Below, one piece after another: positions 1-7,094 of a stretch of DNA of 16,228 nt (its first letter is position 1; every line of letters begins with the position of its first letter). Origin of the DNA: Muribaculaceae bacterium (lineage in GTDB: Bacteria; Bacteroidota; Bacteroidia; Bacteroidales; Muribaculaceae); the NCBI GenBank assembly GCA_016302215.1, contig JAEDNZ010000022.1:1-16228 (forward strand). The letters run 5' to 3'. The translations under genes were made by a program, and so were the position numbers. The notes below the pieces were generated by a model. It did no database searches, was not told where the DNA came from, and saw nothing but the letters and a program-made list of their open reading frames with translations.

Positions 1-33
1 TTGCTAATCAGCGATATAGGCGTTGCTGTCGTA

Positions 34-186
34 GCGCAAGGTTGCGCCTTTCAGGCTTTATGGCTCTATCTACGCTTTCCGAGGGCTTGCGCCCCCGGCT
101 AATGCACAGCGGCTTGGCAGCCGCCGTGGTGTTGCCTTCCAGGCAACATCAGCCTCGCGGCTGATATGCGTGCTCTTCGCCCGCAT
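34..186 (-). repeat. Series of consecutive hairpins (structured RNA or repeat element)
   Basis: At least six short inverted repeats follow one another: 34-47 (GCGCAA/TTGCGC), 46-56 (GCC/GGC), 79-98 (8-bp stem), 105-128 (10-bp stem), 130-148 (7-bp stem) and 148-165 (ATCAGCC/GGCTGAT). A weaker one lies at 166-186. Two stems carry an A-C mismatch read on the plus strand (82/95 and 108/125), and both become G-U wobbles on the minus strand. Minus-strand loops include GCAA and GCGA, which are GNRA tetraloops. This favours an RNA read leftward, in the same direction as the genes upstream, so it would lie in the 3' region of that operon. It may be a dispersed repeat, a 3'-UTR structure or a small RNA. 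I do not recognise a named family. Confidence 0.6.
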
Positions 187-201
187 CGCCATCGACGCTC
201 T

Positions 202-226
202 CCCTCAAAGCTCACCCTTAAAGCTC
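202..226 (-). repeat. Imperfect tandem 12-mer just after a stop codon
   Basis: On the minus strand GAGCTTTAAGGG (226 to 215) is followed after one base by GAGCTTTGAGGG (213 to 202), a 13-bp period with one difference. The first copy begins directly after the TGA stop of the exported protein gene. It may mark the edge of the hairpin-rich element downstream. Confidence 0.5.
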
Positions 227-1195
227 TCACTGCGCTGCATGGCGGCGCGAAAAGCGCACGGTGGCTTTGTAGAGCGGAAACGACAGCGTCAGCAGCGCCC
301 CCGAGGCGTCGAAGGTGGCGCTCTGCTCGCGCGTCATGGTGCGGCCTTGTTCGTCAAGCCACAGCAGGTCATAGTGGTGGCTGAAGATGGTAGGCGTGAG
401 TATGCCCTTGACCTCGCCGGGGCGCCATTGGCTGCCGGGACGTGCGCCGCCCAGGTATATGATGAAATATCCGGGTTCGCCGTCGTCGCGCGGCACCGTG
501 GCGAGCTCGTATGAGCCGCCGATTGATGCCAAGGTCGGGTCGGTGTCGCGGTCAAAGTAGGCCCAGAAGCCTTGATGGCGGTCAGCGACATCGATGCGGT
601 CGCTGATGGTGGCCGGGTCGATGTATCGGCGGCGGCTGAGCGTGTCGCACTGCAGGTCACACTGCAGCAGCGTCAGCGCCGACGTGGAGGCGATGCCCAG
701 GGCTGCCGGAGCATCAGCTGCGAAATCCACCACCTCCTCAAAGAGCGGCATTGCCGTGCCTCCGCAGACGATGGCGCCTGTGGGGCGCACCTGCAGCTTG
801 ATGGAGAAGCCGTCATAGCGCGGCTCAATGTCACGCGCCGGATAGTCGGCGGTGCTGATGACCCGGCGTGAGCCGCCGCTCACTGTATATTGCGTCACGG
901 TGATGCTCCGGTCATATACCTCGTCGGCGTCGCCCTGCGCAGCGAAGGTCACGCTCAGGCCGCGGTAGTCATCGGGCGAGGTGCGGCTCCACACGATACC
1001 CCATGAGGCCTCGCCGCGGCTGCCGAGGGCGGCGCGCACGGTGTAGTCAAGCGAGGCCACGGCGCCGCCGATGCTGTCGGTGACGTGGATGCCCGCCGCC
1101 ATGGGTGTGGACTGCCACGCCGCGGCGTGGAGCGCCGCCACCGCCATCATCGCCGCCACCGCCGGCCTCAATATGCTATGTCGCCTGTGTGTCAT
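227..1195 (-). CDS. Exported protein of unknown function
   Basis: This 322-residue protein has a signal-peptide-like N-terminus: basic residues MTHRRH, then a hydrophobic alanine-rich stretch to about residue 26. There is no lipobox, so it is probably periplasmic or outer-membrane associated. The mature part is rich in alternating beta-type segments, with a conserved-looking C-terminal part (about 208-316) containing FDRDTDP, a YFIIYLGG strand and a final SFPLYKATVRFS strand. I believe similar proteins occur in other Bacteroidales, but I know of no function. The frame stays open upstream to 1294, but that part lies inside miaA. The ATG at 1195 was chosen because it precedes the signal peptide and forms an ATGA overlap with the miaA stop, suggesting translational coupling. 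It is the last gene before the hairpin series. Confidence 0.75.
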   Translation of the reverse strand: MTHRRHSILRPAVAAMMAVAALHAAAWQSTPMAAGIHVTDSIGGAVASLDYTVRAALGSRGEASWGIVWSRTSPDDYRGLSVTFAAQGDADEVYDRSITVTQYTVSGGSRRVISTADYPARDIEPRYDGFSIKLQVRPTGAIVCGGTAMPLFEEVVDFAADAPAALGIASTSALTLLQCDLQCDTLSRRRYIDPATISDRIDVADRHQGFWAYFDRDTDPTLASIGGSYELATVPRDDGEPGYFIIYLGGARPGSQWRPGEVKGILTPTIFSHHYDLLWLDEQGRTMTREQSATFDASGALLTLSFPLYKATVRFSRRHAAQ

Positions 1196-2100
1196 GAGAT
1201 GAGTGATTTGACGCGGTCGATAAACTCGCTGCGGTCGCAATCCCACGGTAGCCAATGTATGGTAAATCCACGGCGCTCCATGCCTCTGAACCATGTCATC
1301 TGCCGCTTGGCAAATTGGTGTATGGCTATCTCAAGGGCGCTGACCATCTCGTCGTAGGTCATGCGGCCAATGACGTATGAGGTGATGTATTTGTATTCGA
1401 GACCATAGTATATCAGGTCGTCAGGGGTCACGCCCTCGGCGATGAGGCGACGCACCTCCTCTACCATGCCGCTGTCGAGGCGTCGGCGCAGGCGCTCGCT
1501 GATGCGGTGTCGGCGCTCCTCGCGCGGTATCGCCACGCCCACGATGACGGCGTCGGCCACGGGGTGCGGCTCGGCGTGAGTGGCGGCGTCGGGGTGCTCG
1601 CGATAGTATGTCTCTATCTCTATGGCGCGGATGGCGCGCTTGGCGGTGTCGATGTCGGTGGTGTTGTGCAGGCGCTTCATTGAGGCGAGGATGGCGCTAA
1701 GCTCTGTCAGCGGCAGCGGCTCCAGACGGCGCCGCAGCGCCTCGTTGCAGGGCACCTGCGGCAGCTGCAAGCCGTTGAGCACAGCCTCGACATATAGGCC
1801 GGTGCCGCCGCATACGATGGGCAGGCTCCCCCGCGCCCTGATGTCGTCGTAGGCTTGGCGATAGTCGCGCAGATACTCGTAGAGGTTGTATTTATATCCC
1901 GCCGGGGCGATGTCGATGAGGTGATAAGGCACCTCGCCATATTCGTGGAGGTCCTTGCCGGTGCCTAAGTCCATGCCGCGGTAAATCTGCCGCGAGTCAG
2001 CGCTGATGATTTCGCCGCCGATGGCGCGCGCCACATCTACGGCTCTTGCCGTCTTGCCCGAGGCTGTCGGGCCTGTGATAACGAGTAGTGAGGTGTCCAT
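1192..2100 (-). CDS. miaA: tRNA dimethylallyltransferase MiaA
   Basis: MiaA transfers a dimethylallyl group from DMAPP to N6 of A37 in tRNAs reading UNN codons; the product is usually methylthiolated later by MiaB. At 302 residues it has family length. Visible motifs are the P-loop GPTASGKT (10-17), DSRQIYRGMDLGTGKD (35-50, where the family has its tRNA/substrate-binding Asp-Ser), GGTGLY (98-103), and near the C-terminus the RQMTWFR element typical of the family. The start is ATG at 2100, 35 bp after the upstream membrane-protein gene, and no promoter-like sequence was seen in that gap. Its stop overlaps the start of the exported protein by 4 bp. Bacteroidetes often carry two miaA paralogues; whether this is the only copy cannot be told here. 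Confidence 0.95.
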   Translation of the reverse strand: MDTSLLVITGPTASGKTARAVDVARAIGGEIISADSRQIYRGMDLGTGKDLHEYGEVPYHLIDIAPAGYKYNLYEYLRDYRQAYDDIRARGSLPIVCGGTGLYVEAVLNGLQLPQVPCNEALRRRLEPLPLTELSAILASMKRLHNTTDIDTAKRAIRAIEIETYYREHPDAATHAEPHPVADAVIVGVAIPREERRHRISERLRRRLDSGMVEEVRRLIAEGVTPDDLIYYGLEYKYITSYVIGRMTYDEMVSALEIAIHQFAKRQMTWFRGMERRGFTIHWLPWDCDRSEFIDRVKSLIS

Positions 2101-2135
2101 TGCGAGGCAGAGGTGGTGGCTATTGTGCTATAGTT

Positions 2136-3455
2136 CTATTGCGGAGAGGGTGTGCTGTGGCCGCAGAGGCGATGCCACAGACGCCGCAGGCGATAAAATC
2201 GGCAGTCTTCATTGTTGGCGGCTACCTGATACCATGACAGGTCGTCGTAATCCACGGCCCAGTCCTTGAGGTCGGCGATATGAAAGGTGGGCACATAGCG
2301 CTTGATGCGATAGAGTCGCCGACCCGTCTTGTCGTAGGTCTTCCACGCCATGGTGATGGTGTAGATGCGCGACATCTCGGCCATGAGGTCAATTGAAAGC
2401 TCGCCTTGGCGCATGAGCCTCATGATGCGCTCCAGGGCCACGCGGCGGCAGCCCTCGGGCGGCGCTGCCGCCGTGTCATCGACAAAGACGGCATAGTGCA
2501 CATATCCCGTGCCGGGCATGAAGCCGTTGCCGCGGTATAGATAGCGGGTGGCGCTGATGACGCCCTGCGCCACATAGCGCTGCGCCAGCGAGCGCGCCGC
2601 CGTCTCCGTGGCTTCGGCCTCAGTGGTGATGGGCATTGTGGCCGGAGTGTCGTAGCGGCCGTTGGCGCGCCGCTCCAGCATAATGCCGTCGCGGCTGATG
2701 ATAAGCACTCGCAGGGCCGAGCCCGTGGCGGCGCATGAGGCCTCGCCGGCGGCATCGGCGCTGTAGATGGCGTAGAGATTGTAATAGCGCAGCAACATAT
2801 ATCCCAACGATACGGCATATATAATCAGCGGCATATAGGTGAAGAAGAAATGGTCGGGGCCGTTGAGGTTGACGTTGATGTAGAAGCTGAAATAGTACCA
2901 CCACTGCACCGCCGTCAGGGCCGTGGAGAGGATAGCCACGCTGGTGAGCTGGTAGCGCGCCTCGCGGTCGTAGAGCGTGGCCAGGAAATTGTCGCCGGGG
3001 TAGAAATCGTTGAGCCGCCGGCAGTTGCCGCACCAGCGGTTGCGCCCTACGCGCACGAGCATAGCACCGCTTACCAGCGCCGACACGGGGAAGAGTATCA
3101 TCCCACTGATATAGGGTATCTCACGATTGTCGGGCGTGATGTCAATGACGATGCCGCCGGGTTGTGCCACGGCCAAAAGATTGATGACGGCCATTATCAC
3201 CGCCGTGATGGCCATGATGCGCGCCACGGCGAGCAGCAGCAGCGAGCAGGCAAACTTGCGCGGCAGCAGCCGCCCGCGAGCCGCCATCAGCAGGCCGAAC
3301 GACTCGGCCATCGCCACAGCCGGCAGCCACGTCTTGGACATCAGCAGCGCTAACACTAACAGCGAGGCCATGACACCCAACGACAGTGACCATGCCCGCC
3401 ACAACGAGTGCAGCGCCTTGATGATTACTTGCTGACGGGGTGTGGGCGTGGTCAT
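2136..3455 (-). CDS. Multi-spanning membrane protein with degenerate Nudix-like domain
   Basis: This 439-residue protein has about five hydrophobic segments in its N-terminal half (roughly 22-39, 68-95, 114-134, 170-192, 203-225). A Cys-Gly-Asn-Cys pair lies in the loop at 142-145. The C-terminal soluble part from about 246 has the strand and helix rhythm of a Nudix domain: a first strand ALRVLIISRDGIMLERR, then the helix where the Nudix box belongs, then a YVHYAVFVDD strand. The box itself is ruined: the expected REUxEE reads RSLAQR (288-293) and the glycine before it is absent, so hydrolase activity is unlikely. The frame opens with TTG at 3464, but ATG at 3455 is preferred. It sits 38 bp after the DPP-IV gene and 35 bp before miaA. 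The Nudix assignment is by eye and could be wrong. Confidence 0.7.
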   Translation of the reverse strand: MTTPTPRQQVIIKALHSLWRAWSLSLGVMASLLVLALLMSKTWLPAVAMAESFGLLMAARGRLLPRKFACSLLLLAVARIMAITAVIMAVINLLAVAQPGGIVIDITPDNREIPYISGMILFPVSALVSGAMLVRVGRNRWCGNCRRLNDFYPGDNFLATLYDREARYQLTSVAILSTALTAVQWWYYFSFYINVNLNGPDHFFFTYMPLIIYAVSLGYMLLRYYNLYAIYSADAAGEASCAATGSALRVLIISRDGIMLERRANGRYDTPATMPITTEAEATETAARSLAQRYVAQGVISATRYLYRGNGFMPGTGYVHYAVFVDDTAAAPPEGCRRVALERIMRLMRQGELSIDLMAEMSRIYTITMAWKTYDKTGRRLYRIKRYVPTFHIADLKDWAVDYDDLSWYQVAANNEDCRFYRLRRLWHRLCGHSTPSPQ

Positions 3456-3493
3456 ATCTATCAAACAAATGAGGCGGCGCTATGGTTTGATGC

Positions 3494-5686
3494 TTACCGG
3501 AGGTTTTTGTCAAAGAAATCGAGCATCTTGGCATAGACCACGGCGCGGGCGTTGCAGCCCTTGATGGAGTGGTTCATGTTGGGGAACACATACATGTCGC
3601 ACAATATGCCGGCGCTCTGCAGCGTGGAGGCGTATTGCATAGTGTTGGCGATATGCACATTGTCGTCGGCGGTGCCGTGCATCAGCAGCAGGGGCTTGCG
3701 CAGGCGCAGGGCACGGCGCAGGGGCGATGAGGCGTCGTAGCCGGTGTCGTTTTGCGCAGGCGTGAGCATATATCGCTCGGCATACACCGTGTCGTAGAAG
3801 CGCCAGTCGGTGACGGGAGCCACAGCCACGGCGGCAGCGTAAGGGGCATCGTCGGCGGTGATGGCCATGAGAGCTTCGTAGCCGCCGTAGCTCCAGCCGA
3901 AGATGCCGATGCGCGAGCTATCGACAAAAGGCAGCGCGGCGGCATAGCGCGCGGCGTTGACCTGGTCAATGGTCTCGTAGTGGCCTAAGTCGCGATACAC
4001 GATGCCGGCGAAGTCGCGGCCGCGATTGGCGGTGCCACGGCCATCGACACATATCACCACATAGCCCTTGATGGCGGCGTAGTATTCCCAATCCATCTCC
4101 CAACGGTTGAGCACGCTCTGCGAGTCGGGGCCGCTGTACTGCGTCATGATGGCCGGGTAGCGGCGCGAGGCGTCAAAGCCCGCCGGCTTGATGATGTAGC
4201 CGTTGAGGGTGACACCATCAGAGCTGAAAGTGAAAAACTCCTTGGCGGGGATTTTGCCGGCATAGCGGGCGGCATAGGCGGCATTGTCCTCAAGAGTGCG
4301 CACACTCTTGCCGGCGGCGCTGCACAGCGTATATATCGGCGGCGTGGCGGGGTTGCTGTATTTGATGGTGACGTAGTCCATGGTGGGATTGAACGTGGCG
4401 GTGGCGGTGCCGTCGTTGCGCGAGATGTCAGAGACCACGCCTTTGCGGTCAATGCGGCGCACGGTGCGCTCCAGAGGCGAGGGGGCAGCCACCTGATAGT
4501 AGTGGCATCCGGCGGCATCGCTGCCGTAGTAGGCGGTGACCTCGTCGGTGCCTGATGTGATGGTGCGCATCAGGGCGCCGGCATAGCTGTATTGGTAGAG
4601 GTTGGCATAGCCGGACTTCGATGAAATCACCACAAAGGAGTCTTTGCCTAAGTGTATGTCGGCGTATGTGGCCGGAGTAATCCACGTCTTGGAGTCCTCG
4701 GTGTAGATTGACTTGGCTACGGTGGATTTGGGGTTCACGCTGTAGATTTCGAGATGATTTTGGTCGCGGTTGAGCGTGGCCACGATTAGACTTTGAGAGT
4801 CGGTGGCGTAGGCTATAAGGGGTATGTACTCGATGCGCGTGTCGGCAAAGGTGATGTCCTTGATTTTGCGGGTCTCGATGTCGTAGCTGTGGAGCGTCAC
4901 GCGCGAGTTCTCGGCGCCGGCCACCGGGTATTTATATGTGTAGCTGCCGGTGTAGTAGGCGTTGTCGGCGAGGCGCTCGCAGGTGCCCTCATATAGCGGA
5001 AATTGATACAGGGGCACACGGCTCTCGTCATAGCGCAGATAGCAGAGGGTGAGGTTGTCAGGCGCCCAGGCCATTGAGCAGGTGGTTTGAAACTCTTCCT
5101 CGTAGGTCCAGTCGGGCACACCGTTGATGATGCTGTTGCGCTCGCCGTCGGTGGTCACAGCCACCTCGGTGTTGTAGTCGAGCTTCTTGACGAAGATATT
5201 ATTGTCAGCGACGAAGGCCACCATGCGGCCATCGGGCGAGAACAGCGGGGCTTGCTGGCGCGGGTGCTCCACCGACAGGGGCTTGAGCAGGCGCGAGCGC
5301 ACCTCATACACATAGTATTCGGCGGTGGTGGAGCGGCGATAGATGGGCTTGCTGTCGCGCCACACCATTATCTTGGAGGCGTCGGCGCTGAGGGTGAAGC
5401 CCTCGATAGATGCCAATGACGTCTCGCGCGCGTTGGCCACGTCAAAGTAGTCGTCGAGGCGCTTGCCGGTCTTGGTGTCGTAGGCCTCGATGCGGCGGTT
5501 GTCGTCAGAGAGCCGCAGGTATGTGGCGCCGTCGGGCATGTAAGTGAAGCCGTCAGGCTCGGCGGGGCGGTTGGCGGGATATACATAGGGCGCGATGTCG
5601 CTCACGGGCGATGCGGCATAGGCGTCAGCGCCACAGAACGCCGCGAGGGCGGCGGCGAGCAGCAGTATGTGTGTTGTCTTGTTCAT
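3494..5686 (-). CDS. dpp4: Dipeptidyl peptidase IV (S9B family), exported
   Basis: DPP-IV cleaves X-Pro or X-Ala dipeptides from peptide N-termini. The 730-residue protein starts with a signal peptide (about 1-24, ending AYA) with no convincing lipobox, so it is probably periplasmic. A beta-propeller domain follows (about 60-470), then an alpha/beta hydrolase domain (about 480-730). All key residues of human DPP4 have counterparts: the nucleophile Ser599 in GWSYGG, Asp674 in GTADDNVH, His706 in NMNH, oxyanion Tyr517 in QYSGPDSQ, the amino-terminus-binding Glu197/Glu198 in DWTYEEE, and Arg117 matching Arg125. This supports true DPP-IV specificity rather than another S9 activity. The gene lies 48 bp after the coiled-coil gene. 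Such enzymes help asaccharolytic or host-protein-using Bacteroidales feed on proline-rich peptides. Confidence 0.95.
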   Translation of the reverse strand: MNKTTHILLLAAALAAFCGADAYAASPVSDIAPYVYPANRPAEPDGFTYMPDGATYLRLSDDNRRIEAYDTKTGKRLDDYFDVANARETSLASIEGFTLSADASKIMVWRDSKPIYRRSTTAEYYVYEVRSRLLKPLSVEHPRQQAPLFSPDGRMVAFVADNNIFVKKLDYNTEVAVTTDGERNSIINGVPDWTYEEEFQTTCSMAWAPDNLTLCYLRYDESRVPLYQFPLYEGTCERLADNAYYTGSYTYKYPVAGAENSRVTLHSYDIETRKIKDITFADTRIEYIPLIAYATDSQSLIVATLNRDQNHLEIYSVNPKSTVAKSIYTEDSKTWITPATYADIHLGKDSFVVISSKSGYANLYQYSYAGALMRTITSGTDEVTAYYGSDAAGCHYYQVAAPSPLERTVRRIDRKGVVSDISRNDGTATATFNPTMDYVTIKYSNPATPPIYTLCSAAGKSVRTLEDNAAYAARYAGKIPAKEFFTFSSDGVTLNGYIIKPAGFDASRRYPAIMTQYSGPDSQSVLNRWEMDWEYYAAIKGYVVICVDGRGTANRGRDFAGIVYRDLGHYETIDQVNAARYAAALPFVDSSRIGIFGWSYGGYEALMAITADDAPYAAAVAVAPVTDWRFYDTVYAERYMLTPAQNDTGYDASSPLRRALRLRKPLLLMHGTADDNVHIANTMQYASTLQSAGILCDMYVFPNMNHSIKGCNARAVVYAKMLDFFDKNLR

Positions 5687-5734
5687 TCGTGGTGAAGAGT
5701 GATTGTATGTTGTAAATAGTAGGCGTGATGGCGC

Positions 5735-7057
5735 TCAGAATAGCGACATCTGGCCGTTGTTGTTGTCGCGCGGGGTGGAGTGCTTGCGCGGCGAGTGATA
5801 GCCGAAGTCGTCATCGCTGTCGGGGCGCTGCTGCTGAGCCGTCAAGATTGAGAGGCTGGCGGCCGGCGGCTCGTTGCTCATCCAATCGTCATTCTCAAAG
5901 GTCTCCTCCATGGCCGAGAGGTCGTCCTCCGAAATCATCGGTGCGCTGTCAGCGGTGTCAGCGACCGCAGGCTCAGCGGTGTATGCGGCAGGGGCATCGG
6001 CGGCGGCATCGGCTTGGCGGCGTTGCAGCTCGTCAAGCTGTTGGCGCAGCGAGGCGTTTTCGGCCTTGAGCTCATCGATTTTGTCTTTGCGCTTCTGCAT
6101 AGTGTCGGCCATCTTCTGCATGTTGGAGTGTATCTCTTCTAATTCTCCGAGCATATTGACGGCTTTCTCGAGCTCTTCAGTCTTGGTGGCAAACTTGGCT
6201 CGCAGGTCGCTGTAGAGGCCGTCGGCCACGCGCATCTGCTCGGTGAGGTTGTCGCAGCGCTCGCTGAGCTCAGCGCATTTGGCGGTCAGCTCGCTGTTGT
6301 GCTGCGACAGCGCCGTATTCTCGTCAGCGAGAGTGGATATCTTGTCGTTGAGCTCGGCGGTGGCGGCGTTGGGGTCATTTCGCAGGGTGGTGATTTCGGC
6401 GTTGAGGCTGTCAATCTGCGCTTTGAGGGCGTCGGCCTCCTCGGAGTGGAAATTTGCGACTTTTAGCTTGTTGACGAGGCTTTTGTTTTCGAGGTCAAAC
6501 TGCTCGCGCTCGGCTTCGAGGTGAGCCACCTGCGCCTCCAGGTCGTGCACGCGGTCGGCGAGTGCGCGCTTCTGGCGGTCAGCGCTGAGCTGTCGCTGCT
6601 GTATCTCGGAGCGTTGAGCCTCGATTTCGCGTGTCTTGTTGCGCAGGGCGTCCATCTCAGCCACGAGATTGTTGTGCTCGCCGAGCCATTGCTGCTCGCA
6701 GCTCTGCTGGGCCCGCAGGGTGAGCATATCGAGGTAGTCCTTGATGGATTGGTCCAGCGACTGCATGATGAAATGCTTCTGCGCCTCGGGGTCGAGAGCC
6801 TCGCGGATAAAGGCGGGCTGCGCCTCGTTGAATACCTTTACCACATGGTCAAAGATGGCGCAGCGCACATCGTCAGACATCGTAGGCGGCTCGGCGGCAG
6901 ACACTGCGGGAGCCACGGCGGCCGCTCCCGAGGCCGTGGCGGCGGTCAATGCCGAGGCGTCGGGCTTTTGAGGGGTATCGTCAGCATCGGCATACAAGGG
7001 GTCGTTGTCGTCAATGCCAAATCCAAATCCGCGTTTCAGTTTGTTGATAAAGCTCAT
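5735..7057 (-). CDS. Cytoplasmic coiled-coil protein ending in a clamp-binding-like QMSLF
   Basis: This 440-residue protein has no signal peptide or membrane segment. It has a short basic N-terminus (MSFINKLKRGFGFG), an Ala/Pro-rich acidic linker (20-58), a small conserved-looking block (60-115), and a long heptad-rich coiled coil (about 115-350, full of Leu, Glu, Lys and Gln). An acidic low-complexity tail follows (350-430). The last five residues are QMSLF (436-440), close to the QL[SD]LF pentapeptide by which many bacterial proteins bind the DNA polymerase III sliding clamp. I do not recognise the family. It lies 37 bp after the receiver/ATP-grasp gene and is probably cotranscribed with it, so the two may work together. 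A structural role, an adaptor role or clamp recruitment are all open. Confidence 0.8.
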   Translation of the reverse strand: MSFINKLKRGFGFGIDDNDPLYADADDTPQKPDASALTAATASGAAAVAPAVSAAEPPTMSDDVRCAIFDHVVKVFNEAQPAFIREALDPEAQKHFIMQSLDQSIKDYLDMLTLRAQQSCEQQWLGEHNNLVAEMDALRNKTREIEAQRSEIQQRQLSADRQKRALADRVHDLEAQVAHLEAEREQFDLENKSLVNKLKVANFHSEEADALKAQIDSLNAEITTLRNDPNAATAELNDKISTLADENTALSQHNSELTAKCAELSERCDNLTEQMRVADGLYSDLRAKFATKTEELEKAVNMLGELEEIHSNMQKMADTMQKRKDKIDELKAENASLRQQLDELQRRQADAAADAPAAYTAEPAVADTADSAPMISEDDLSAMEETFENDDWMSNEPPAASLSILTAQQQRPDSDDDFGYHSPRKHSTPRDNNNGQMSLF

Positions 7058-7094
7058 GGCTGTGAATGTGTATGAGAGTGGTGATGATAATATT

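Noticed and set aside
1..226. Protein-coding gene, CRISPR array or tRNA in the left-end region
   Set aside because: Frames are short and broken, the hairpins differ in sequence so they are not direct CRISPR repeats, and no cloverleaf with the T-loop consensus was found.
1196..1294. Longer N-terminus for the exported protein
   Set aside because: The extension lies entirely in miaA and would bury the signal peptide; the ATG at 1195 forms a clean ATGA overlap.
2850..3353. Long plus-strand open frames opposite the minus-strand genes (also 6521-7075, 7005-7712, 7722-8360, 11374-11967)
   Set aside because: They mirror real genes, have compositions typical of antisense frames in GC-rich DNA, and show no motifs or promoters.
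3456..3464. TTG start three codons earlier for the membrane protein
   Set aside because: An ATG at 3455 is available and nothing near the TTG favours it.
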